From NCBI RefSeq assembly GCF_040289485.1, contig NZ_PSLG01000054.1, positions 1-14,575 on the forward strand: a stretch of DNA of 14,575 nucleotides, written 5' to 3'. Source of the DNA: Thermoflexus sp040289485 (lineage in GTDB: Bacteria; Chloroflexota; Anaerolineae; Thermoflexales; Thermoflexaceae). The stretch's first letter is position 1; each line of letters opens with the position of its first letter. Shown in pieces: positions 1 to 6,188 of this stretch. Position numbers and translations under genes: made by a program. The notes beneath the pieces were generated by a model. It searched no databases and was not told where the DNA came from. It worked only from the letters and a program-made list of their open reading frames with translations.

Positions 1-79
1 TTTGCCTCTGTTCCATCGTCCTCCGCCTTCATAAGATTGAGGGTGGGCAAGCAAATGACGCGCGTAAGGGAGGTGGCCC

Positions 80-610
80 ATGTCGCTGAGCCCACGGGAG
101 TGGTGGAGCCTCATCCATGGAATGGGGCTGGGAGCCGTGTTCCTCCTGGCTTTCGCTGGAGGACTCGCCGGCCTGTGGAGTTTCCGGGCCGAGCTGGTGA
201 CCAGCGAGGGGATCCGGGAGCGCTTGCGCCGGCTCATGGCCGGCACCTGGATTATGGCCATGGTCGCCTGGCTCACCGTGCTCACCGGCACCTACATCGT
301 CTATCCGTGGTACCGGGCCAAACCGCCGCAAGGGGCGGATCTGACCCTCTACCCTCGGGCCTATCTGTTGAGCCGGCCGGAGACCCGGCTCTGGCACACC
401 TTCGGGATGGAATGGAAAGAACACATCGGCTGGGTGGCGCCCATCCTGGCCACCGCGGTGGCCTACCTGGTCGCGCGCTACGGGTCCCAACTGGCCCACG
501 AGGATCGGATCCGCCGCGCCGTGATCGCGCTCTTCGTCCTGGCCTTCGCCGCCGCCGGCATCGCCGGTCTATTTGGCGCTTTGATCACCAAGGCCGCGCC
601 GATCCGATGA
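80..610 (+). CDS. Four-pass integral membrane protein, function unknown
   Basis: I do not recognise a characterised family. The 176-residue protein has four hydrophobic segments at about residues 14-33, 54-77, 116-133 and 147-169, so it should sit in the cytoplasmic membrane. His13, His106 and His115 lie in or next to membrane segments, and aromatic residues are common around them (YPWYR near 75, LWHTFGMEW near 104-112). A cytochrome-b-like haem-binding or respiratory accessory role is possible but is only inference. The ATG at 80 is chosen because GGAGGTG (70-76) sits just upstream at good spacing. The stop overlaps an ATG (ATGA at 607-610), and a second small membrane gene follows, so the two are probably one operon. 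The frame is clearly real: hydrophobicity is periodic and codon use is GC-rich. Confidence 0.8.
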   Translation: MSLSPREWWSLIHGMGLGAVFLLAFAGGLAGLWSFRAELVTSEGIRERLRRLMAGTWIMAMVAWLTVLTGTYIVYPWYRAKPPQGADLTLYPRAYLLSRPETRLWHTFGMEWKEHIGWVAPILATAVAYLVARYGSQLAHEDRIRRAVIALFVLAFAAAGIAGLFGALITKAAPIR

Positions 611-627
611 GATCCCAGGAGGCTGCC

Positions 628-786
628 ATGCGCGCGCCGATGGAACGCGTCCCCAGTGGTATGGCCGCCGCCGCCTTTCTCGCGGCTGGCATCGGAACCT
701 TCGTCTTGGGCCTGGTGACGTTTCTCGCTGAGGTTGTCTCAGGCTTCGCCCAGATCCTGAAGTTCTATCCCCCCGCCGGACCCTGA
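628..786 (+). pseudogene. N-terminal part of a small membrane protein, broken by a frameshift
   Basis: The ATG at 628 has AGGAGG at 617-622, five bases upstream, so it is preferred over the ATG at 607 that overlaps the previous stop. As read, the product is 52 residues with one membrane helix (about residues 12-36), ending in FYPPAGP and TGA at 784-786. The next frame continues without a gap as LSGKTTLSVLIWL and carries two more membrane helices to a stop at 957-959. One extra base near the C tracts at 769-774 or 781-783 would fuse both parts into a natural three-helix protein of about 110 residues. I therefore read 628-959 as one gene with a one-base loss, either a real mutation or a draft-sequence error. 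It probably forms an operon with the four-pass membrane protein upstream. Confidence 0.6.
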
Positions 787-959
787 GCGGGAAGACCACC
801 CTTTCGGTGCTGATCTGGTTGGCGGCCTGGGGCATCCTCCATCGGATGTGGCGGGAGCGGGAGGTCCATCTCCCTCGTATCCTCGCGGCCACCTTTCTGC
901 TCATCGGCCTCGGCCTGCTGTTCATGTTCCCGCCGTTCTTTGCGCTCTTCGCCGAATGA
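783..959 (+). pseudogene. C-terminal part of the same frameshifted membrane protein
   Basis: This open frame reads LSGKTTLSVLIWLAAWGILH, then a charged turn (RMWREREVH), then a second long hydrophobic helix ending FFALFAE and TGA. It lacks a convincing start: the only plausible initiator before the first helix is GTG at 807, which has just a weak purine stretch upstream. Two strongly hydrophobic helices with a basic connecting loop are unlikely to arise by chance. Ribosomes slipping back one base at the CCC codon 781-783 would enter this frame exactly. The segment is therefore best treated as the C-terminal two thirds of the gene starting at 628. No function is assigned. An independent two-helix protein from GTG 807 is the alternative. 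Confidence 0.5.
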
Positions 960-978
960 TCCCCACGCCCACGGAACG

Positions 979-1010
979 CTGGGGGGCCCGCCGCGCGGCG
1001 GGCCCCCCAG
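979..1010. terminator. Perfect 32-bp GC palindrome between convergent genes, probable bidirectional terminator hairpin
   Basis: The arms 979-993 and 996-1010 are exact reverse complements (CTGGGGGGCCCGCCG and its complement) with almost no loop. It lies 20 bases after the plus-strand membrane gene and 46 bases before the end of the minus-strand regulator gene. A U-tract is absent on either strand, so it is not a textbook intrinsic terminator. Position and symmetry suggest a shared transcription stop or an mRNA 3'-end barrier. Confidence 0.45.
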
Positions 1011-1055
1011 CTCACAAGCCCTCCGTCGCCTTGCTCGCGGAGCTTCTCTCTGCCC

Positions 1056-1502
1056 CTAGATCTGGTCGGCCATTCGGCGAAGATAGGGATCCTCATGAGC
1101 AGCCAGCCATTGGTGAAACCGCCGGCGCAAGGCCGCGGTCTGCCGACTATTCCGGGCGCCCAGATTCTTAAAGAGTTGCTTGATCGCCTCAAACACTTCC
1201 TGTAGAAAGCGAGAGTTAAACTTTGAAGCATAAGTCAAGGCCTCTTTAAGTGCTTGCTCTCCCTCCTTCGTTTTGCCCATCCATAATCCCAAGCGACCTT
1301 GCTCTTTCTTCGCAATGGCCAAGTGATAATAAAGCAAGGGGATCTCGTCACTCAAGCGTTCTGGCAAGGCCTTTGATCGATCTTCTGCGTCCACTATCTT
1401 TTCTTGTGGCTGGGGATCGAAAGCCAGCTTATAAATCTCATTCACCTCCTCTGTAACTTGGTCCCAGTCCTCTTCTGAGGGCTGATCACCCGCCTCCGCC
1501 AC
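1056..1502 (-). pseudogene. C-terminal part of the XRE/TPR regulator, separated by an in-frame TAG
   Basis: The frame can be opened at GTG 1502 for 148 residues, but there is no Shine-Dalgarno sequence upstream of that codon. Reading upstream in the same frame, 21 further sense codons (1503-1565; FEQFKHWAYYAQC...) run back to the TAG at 1566-1568 that ends the HTH/TPR gene. The peptide is helical and amphipathic (for example KEGEQALKEALTYASKF and FLQEVFEAIKQLF), the pattern of further TPR-like hairpins. I read it as the last part of one protein of about 608 codons, cut by a nonsense codon (a C-to-T change from CAG would explain it) or read through. An independent downstream gene is possible but has little support. 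Base composition matches the HTH/TPR part and is less GC-rich than the flanking genes. Confidence 0.6.
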
Positions 1503-1565
1503 TAGCCATTGGCAAATAATGGTTTCACACTGCGCATAATAGGCCCAGTGCTTAAATTGTTCGAA

Positions 1566-2882
1566 CTATTTCTGAGCCTCCCCCAAAAGTGTCCAAGACT
1601 GTTGGTGGTCGTTCAACTGCCACATGAGTTCTGCCAGTTCCATTTTGGCTTCAGGGATCCGAGAGTCCATTTGGATGGCCTCAATGAACTGCTTTGCTCG
1701 TTTAATCCAAGCCTGTGCCTGGTGCATGTCCGGTTGCCTAAGTTTAATCCGCGCAAGACCCAGGGCGATCATGGCCTCGATCAGCCGCGTGTCCCTTCCT
1801 TCTGCCCGCAGCTGGTTACAAATCTGCTGTGCTGTGTTATAAGAATCCTCAGCTTTTTCATATTGTCGTGCAATCCGATAGGCATCCCCCATATACCGGA
1901 AGGCCTTGGCCAATACCCATGGATCCAGGTCCTGACGGGCCTGCAATCGGGCGACCACTTCCTGGTGCGCCGCCACAGCCTGGTCCCAGCGCCCTTGTTG
2001 AAGATTTATCCAGGCTTGTGCCTGCTGGATTTTAAATTCTTCTGTGAAATCACCTAGTTGTGTATTGGCCACGCGGGCAAGTGAAAGCACATATTCCGCT
2101 CGCTTCGGCCACCCCTGAAGAAGATAAGTGATGGCCATCTTGCGATAACAACGCACTTTTCCATAAATCCCTTCCGGACCATTCAGCTGGTCATAGCACT
2201 CAAGAGCCGTGCGAAAATCCTGACGCGCCCCATCGAACTTGCCCATACGCCGATTCAGATCCCCCCGTAGCACAAGGACCTCCCCTTGGGCGCGCAGATC
2301 TCGGATCTTCTTCGCTTGAGCGATGACTTGGTCGATCGTTTCCAAGGCACGATCATATCGAAGCAAGCGATAATAAACGAAACCCTTGCGGCGGTTAAGT
2401 TCGAGGCTCAAACGATCGCTAAAATGATTGTCTTCCAGCTTGTTTGTCAACTGTTGGAGCTGATGGTTCGCCGTCTCCCATAGGCGTCCCTGGATGGCCT
2501 CATCCGTTGCGATCAGCCCTCCCAGTATCTCATAAAGATCCGCCAAAAATTTTTGAATCATTGCCCGAAGCTGGGGCAGCTTCTGAGAACGTTGGAATAA
2601 CGTCTCGATCATGGAGGATAAAATCGGATTTTGTCCATAGCTTTCCTCGAGAAGCTGCAGGGACTTCTCCCATTCCTCTTCCTCTAGACGCGCAGGGCGC
2701 TCGTCTCGCAGGAATTGGATAATCTTCACCAGTTGATCTGGGGTGGGGCGCATACGCCCATGCTCCCATCGACTGATCTGTGAGGGATGAACTCCCAGCA
2801 CATCGGCCATATATGTCTGCGATCGCCCCGTTTGTTCCCGCAGCCACCTTAACCACTCACCGAACGTCCGGTTCTCTGCCAT
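1566..2882 (-). CDS. XRE-family helix-turn-helix regulator with TPR-like repeats
   Basis: Residues 1-60 form a Cro/C1-type (XRE) DNA-binding domain: FGEWLRWLREQTGRSQTYMADVLG, with recognition-helix pattern VHPSQISRWEHGR at 31-43. About 370 residues of paired amphipathic helices follow, with TPR-like spacing (for example AKAFRYMGDAYRIARQYEKAEDSY), the usual peptide- or protein-binding part of such regulators. The architecture resembles RRNPP-type regulators, in which a TPR domain senses a peptide, but this one is larger and no peptide gene was found. The ATG at 2882 is chosen over a start at 3014 because GGGGGAG lies eight bases upstream and the HTH begins immediately after. The gene ends here at a TAG, but the frame continues, so the intact form is probably about 608 codons. 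It is divergent from the tubulin-like operon and is the obvious candidate regulator of it. Confidence 0.8.
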   Translation of the reverse strand: MAENRTFGEWLRWLREQTGRSQTYMADVLGVHPSQISRWEHGRMRPTPDQLVKIIQFLRDERPARLEEEEWEKSLQLLEESYGQNPILSSMIETLFQRSQKLPQLRAMIQKFLADLYEILGGLIATDEAIQGRLWETANHQLQQLTNKLEDNHFSDRLSLELNRRKGFVYYRLLRYDRALETIDQVIAQAKKIRDLRAQGEVLVLRGDLNRRMGKFDGARQDFRTALECYDQLNGPEGIYGKVRCYRKMAITYLLQGWPKRAEYVLSLARVANTQLGDFTEEFKIQQAQAWINLQQGRWDQAVAAHQEVVARLQARQDLDPWVLAKAFRYMGDAYRIARQYEKAEDSYNTAQQICNQLRAEGRDTRLIEAMIALGLARIKLRQPDMHQAQAWIKRAKQFIEAIQMDSRIPEAKMELAELMWQLNDHQQSWTLLGEAQK

Positions 2883-2939
2883 CGTTACATCTCCCCCAAG
2901 ATACTCGATTACTAATGATATGGCCCGCTCGGTCTCAGC

Positions 2940-2993
2940 TTTGCGATTTCTGCAAAAGATTTTGACAGGGATGCAACGCTTGCACCTCTGCAA
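2940..2993. promoter_or_regulatory. Cluster of TTGC/GCAA inverted arms, candidate operator for the divergent genes
   Basis: The divergent intergenic region 2883-3078 contains TTTGC-N7-GCAAA (2940-2956), TGCAA-CGC-TTGCA (2972-2984) and TTGCA-CCTC-TGCAA (2980-2993); the last two share an arm. This dyad density suits a dimeric HTH-XRE protein, and the neighbouring gene encodes one. A TTGACA hexamer at 2962-2967 lies among the arms, but no good -10 element follows at normal spacing, so the exact promoters are not assigned. The rest of the region holds only the two ribosome binding sites. Confidence 0.4.
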
Positions 2994-3078
2994 CATTTTT
3001 TGCTCAATTGGCAAAACATCCAGCGTTTCTCAGGCTACCATGAGGCCAGAACCAAAGGATTCCGAGAGGAGGTCCACC

Positions 3079-4437
3079 ATGATCGGCGAAGGATTCCTCA
3101 ATGGCTTCGACCTGCGCCTGGTCCCCGGGATCTGCCCGATTCTGATTCTGGTCCTCCTGCTGGCCCTCCTCCTGGTGTGGATCGTCCGCCGGTCGAGGCC
3201 CCCGCGCGAAGTGATCCTCCTATATCAACCGAGTCCAGCCTCCAAGTCACGCCGGCTTCGCCCCGAGCTGACCCGATCCGTGGCCCTCGTCGGCGTCGGG
3301 ACCTTCGGGACCCGCCTCGCCGGCCGGTTGCTAACCATCCTATACTGGATGGGTCTCGACGAGCTGATCAGCGGGGTCCTCATCGTCGAACATGATGCGC
3401 AGCAGCGCATGAGGTTCCACAATGGGCTCCCGAGCCGCCGTCCTCCCATCCACTACGCCCATTCCGATGCCTTTGACCTCGGCTTCGCCAACCAACCCAT
3501 TCCGGAAGTCCTCGAACAAATCGACCGCTGGGGACCTCCGATCACCCAAGAAACCGCCGAGTTCATCGACACCATCCTCCGGCGCACCGGCAACCGTCAC
3601 CCCGGGCTGATCCTGGCTTTTCTATCCCTGGGTGGCCAGGCCCCGCTCTTTGTGCCCATCCTGGTCTCACTCAACCGACGCTTCCCCGATACCCCCATCT
3701 TCGTCGGGACCGCACTGCCCGCTTTCACCCCACTCCGGGAGCGGTTCCTGGACATCAAGCACCGGACCGACAGGATCGTTTGGGGATGGATCATGGCCGA
3801 TAACCTCGCCGCAGAGCCTGTGGATCTCGACCTGGGGATGATCGCCCTCATCGTTGGGGCAGCCGGAGGAGCCCTCCACGAGGACACCCCTGTTTCCCTC
3901 AACAACCTCCTGAACCTCGCCCTGCCTCAGCGGGGCGGCCTCCTCACCTACCGGTTCCTCCGTGACGAGCTGCCCGCCTATTATTCCTCCAGCAATCGCC
4001 AGTTCTTCACCTATATCGATCCGGTGGTGAATGCGGTGCTCACTGGCCTCCGCCAACTCGACGCCGGCGCGGGCGTCCCGCAGGCCCGCCCGCCGGCCCA
4101 CCCCGGAAGGGCTTTTGATGTCGTCCTCGCCAACATCGTCCCGGAGGGAATGCAACGAGTCGCCGATCAGGTCCGCGCTGGGATCCGGGCCCGCCGGGAG
4201 ATCCTCAACCAGCCCCAACGGCCAGACTACGCGCCCATCTTCAGCACATGGGCCCTCCCGATCGAGGCGCGCCAGCCCAAATGTCACATCCTTGTTCTCC
4301 GGATAGAAGGGGTCGATCCTGGGGTGCCTCTGGAGGACATCGTCCGGTCCCATCCCGCTTCCCTCTCAGAATGGGGTGTCCAATCAGCGAAAGGAGGCTT
4401 CCATGAAGCCGCCCGTCCGAATACCGGACTCGCCTGA
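3079..4437 (+). CDS. Membrane-anchored, divergent FtsZ/tubulin-like protein (tentative)
   Basis: The 452-residue protein starts at ATG 3079 (AGGAGGT at 3067-3073). Residues about 14-36 form one membrane helix followed by a basic stretch, so the rest is probably cytoplasmic. After it, segments occur in the order seen in FtsZ: a Rossmann-type start VALVGVGTFGTRLAGRL (68-84), then LIVEHDAQQRM (101-111), comparable to the FtsZ 'VNTDAQAL' strand-loop. Next come LILAFLSLGGQAPLFVPIL (177-195), where FtsZ has the GGGTGTG loop, IFVGTALPAF (207-216), and RIVWGWIMADN (232-242), comparable to FtsZ 'LIVIPND'. The GGGTGSG signature is degenerate (SLGGQAPL), so GTP binding is uncertain. The C-terminal half is not recognisable. 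This assignment is a by-eye fold argument; a plain NAD(P)-type Rossmann protein is the main alternative. The gene overlaps the next membrane gene by 35 bases. Confidence 0.5.
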   Translation: MIGEGFLNGFDLRLVPGICPILILVLLLALLLVWIVRRSRPPREVILLYQPSPASKSRRLRPELTRSVALVGVGTFGTRLAGRLLTILYWMGLDELISGVLIVEHDAQQRMRFHNGLPSRRPPIHYAHSDAFDLGFANQPIPEVLEQIDRWGPPITQETAEFIDTILRRTGNRHPGLILAFLSLGGQAPLFVPILVSLNRRFPDTPIFVGTALPAFTPLRERFLDIKHRTDRIVWGWIMADNLAAEPVDLDLGMIALIVGAAGGALHEDTPVSLNNLLNLALPQRGGLLTYRFLRDELPAYYSSSNRQFFTYIDPVVNAVLTGLRQLDAGAGVPQARPPAHPGRAFDVVLANIVPEGMQRVADQVRAGIRARREILNQPQRPDYAPIFSTWALPIEARQPKCHILVLRIEGVDPGVPLEDIVRSHPASLSEWGVQSAKGGFHEAARPNTGLA

Positions 4438-5242
4438 GCAGTCATCCTGGCTTTCTGACCTTCAGCGGCTCGTGCCTTGGCCCGTGCTCGTTGGAGCCGT
4501 GGGGATTGTGCTGCTGGTTGGGCTTGCCATACTCCTCATACTCCTCCCTGAAGGTCGACCAGCACCCACCCCTACAGCTCTCCCAGGCGCCGGGCCCTCC
4601 CTCCCATCGCCCTTCCCCACCCCGACGCCATGCGATCCATACACGGACCTCCTGGAGGCCATGCAACGATTGATCAGCAGCGTGAATTATGAAGCGGCTG
4701 CGGACCTGGGCTGGAAAACCCTTGAGGACCCGTCTCGGCCCGGATGCCCGGAGAGCCGGATGGAGGTGGCTCGGCTAGCCTATGAAGCGGAGATCGAGGC
4801 CATGTTTGCCCGGCCAGGAGATGGGGCGCCGCTCATCGACCGCTGGACCAGGGCCGAGCAAAGGGCTGATCGCTTCGGGCTTCCGCCCTCTAAACGCCGT
4901 CCCCCCCTTGCGATCGCCCAGCGGGCTTTCCATGAGCGCCGTTGGGAACTGGCCCGCCATGCCTTCCTGAAGGCGTGGGCGCAGGGGGCCTTCCGGACAT
5001 GCGAGCCTCAAGTCAGCCAATTCTACTACGAGCTCCTCTGGCAGGGGGGAGCTCAAAAGGCGCGGAACCCCCAGACCCAGCTTCAGGGGATCCGGTGGTT
5101 GCTGCTGGCCCGTGATCTGAATCAGATCTGCCAGCTCGGCCGTCGAGAGGCCGACCGAGAGCTGGGCCGGCTGGGCCCTCTTCCGAGTCCGCAGCCCTCC
5201 TCAGAACCGGATCCTTACGTCGAAGCAGCGCGGGGGAGGTAA
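4403..5242 (+). CDS. Single-pass membrane protein with Pro/Thr-rich linker, function unknown
   Basis: I do not recognise the family. The 279-residue protein has a short N-terminal tail, one strong membrane helix at about residues 27-49, a Pro/Thr-rich linker (51-76, with TPTP repeats), and a mainly helical domain from about 78 that may carry degenerate TPR-like hairpins (VNYEAAADLGWKTL; RRWELARHAFLKAWAQG). Four cysteines (77, 115, 200, 243) lie in the putatively external domain. A further Pro/Ser-rich tail ends the protein. The ATG at 4403 is chosen over GTG 4376 because AGGAGG (4392-4397) lies five bases upstream. It starts inside the end of the tubulin-like gene, so the two are translationally coupled and probably act together at the membrane, for instance as anchor and surface partner. 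That role is inference. Confidence 0.75.
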   Translation: MKPPVRIPDSPEQSSWLSDLQRLVPWPVLVGAVGIVLLVGLAILLILLPEGRPAPTPTALPGAGPSLPSPFPTPTPCDPYTDLLEAMQRLISSVNYEAAADLGWKTLEDPSRPGCPESRMEVARLAYEAEIEAMFARPGDGAPLIDRWTRAEQRADRFGLPPSKRRPPLAIAQRAFHERRWELARHAFLKAWAQGAFRTCEPQVSQFYYELLWQGGAQKARNPQTQLQGIRWLLLARDLNQICQLGRREADRELGRLGPLPSPQPSSEPDPYVEAARGR

Positions 5243-5264
5243 CTAGGTTAGCGGGCCCCCGGCC

Positions 5265-6062
5265 TCACGGACCTTTTGCCTCTCCGAAGGGAGCCGTTGG
5301 GACACCGGCGGGGAAGGCCAGGGCCCACAGGCGATCGGGCGCCACCGGCTCCATCTCCAGCCCGAAGACGGCCCCGAAGCGCCGGGCCAGTTCCTCCTGC
5401 ACGGCGGCCATCAGCCGGGCCCGCTGCCCCGCATCCTCCGGCTCCCCGATGCACATCGCCATCGAGACCACCCCTTTGTCCGGGATGCCGCAGGGGATGA
5501 TGCCGGTGAAATACGTGAGGTCCGGGCAGACGTTCAGGGCGAACCCATGCATCGTGATGCCCCGGGCGTCCACCCGGGCGCCGATGGCCGCGATCTTGGC
5601 CGGGGCCCGCCGCAGGGCGGGTGGGCACCAGGCGCAACGGCTCATGACGTCGGGCTGCACCCAAACCCCGGGGGCGCCCGGGAGGGTCCCCGCGGCGATG
5701 CCGAAGCGGGCCAGCGCCTCGATCAGCATCTGCTCGATGCCGCGAACGAAGGCCGTCTTGTCGGCGCCCCGCGCCTTCAGGTCCATGATGATATAGCCCA
5801 CGACCTGGCCCGGCCCGTGATACGTGACGTCGCCGCCCCGGTCGGTGGCCACCACCGCCACGCCCCGCCGGGCCCGTTCGGCCGCATCCCACAGGATGTG
5901 CTCGGGCCGCGCGGAGCGCCCCAGGGTGAACACATGCGGATGCTCCAAGAGAAGCAGCGTGTCCGGGAGAAGCCCCTCCGCCCGCCGGTCGGCCAACGCC
6001 CGCTGCAGCGCCCACGCCGCCTCATAGTCCACCGTCCCCAGGACCGACCACCACCCTTTCAT
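5265..6062 (-). CDS. lipB: Octanoyl-[acyl-carrier-protein]:protein N-octanoyltransferase LipB
   Basis: LipB moves octanoyl groups from acyl carrier protein to lipoyl-domain lysines, the first step of protein lipoylation in the cytoplasm. The family blocks are all present: LLLEHPHVFTLGRS (37-50), RGGDVTYHGPGQVVGY (75-90), AKIAAIGARV (155-164), GITMHGFALNV (168-178) and GIIPCGIPDKGV (187-198). Lys156 and Cys191 match the catalytic Lys/Cys pair of the family. The 265-residue length is slightly long for LipB. An extra segment before the catalytic lysine (about 136-154) contains a CAWC motif (143-146), not part of the core fold I know. The start at 6062 (MKGWW) has GGAGGGAAGGG upstream and gives the normal LipB N-terminus. 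It ends 22 bases from the convergent membrane gene, and no lipA is visible in the window. Confidence 0.95.
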   Translation of the reverse strand: MKGWWSVLGTVDYEAAWALQRALADRRAEGLLPDTLLLLEHPHVFTLGRSARPEHILWDAAERARRGVAVVATDRGGDVTYHGPGQVVGYIIMDLKARGADKTAFVRGIEQMLIEALARFGIAAGTLPGAPGVWVQPDVMSRCAWCPPALRRAPAKIAAIGARVDARGITMHGFALNVCPDLTYFTGIIPCGIPDKGVVSMAMCIGEPEDAGQRARLMAAVQEELARRFGAVFGLEMEPVAPDRLWALAFPAGVPTAPFGEAKGP

Positions 6063-6188
6063 CGGCGCCCTTCCCTCCGACCGCCGCGTTCCTGATGATG
6101 ATAGCCCATGGCCGGGCCGCCGCGCCATCTTCCGTATCCGTCCCCCCAACGCCCCAAAAGCGGACGATACACGAGCGGTGCGGGGCGC

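Noticed and set aside
29..499. Minus-strand open frame opposite the first membrane protein
   Set aside because: The plus strand shows four membrane helices and a Shine-Dalgarno sequence; the minus frame is low-complexity.
2962..2990. TTGACA as a -35 element for the tubulin-like operon
   Set aside because: No TATAAT-like hexamer lies 16-18 bases downstream (CCTCTG is found), so no promoter is called.
2883..3014. Upstream extension of the XRE regulator to a start at 3014
   Set aside because: The added 44 residues (MPIEQKMLQRCKRC...) precede the normal XRE N-terminus and cover the dyad region; ATG 2882 has a clear ribosome binding site.
6063..6188. Separate promoter for lipB in the 126-base gap
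   Set aside because: A TATCAT hexamer is present on the minus strand but has no -35 partner at proper spacing; nothing else is recognisable in the gap.
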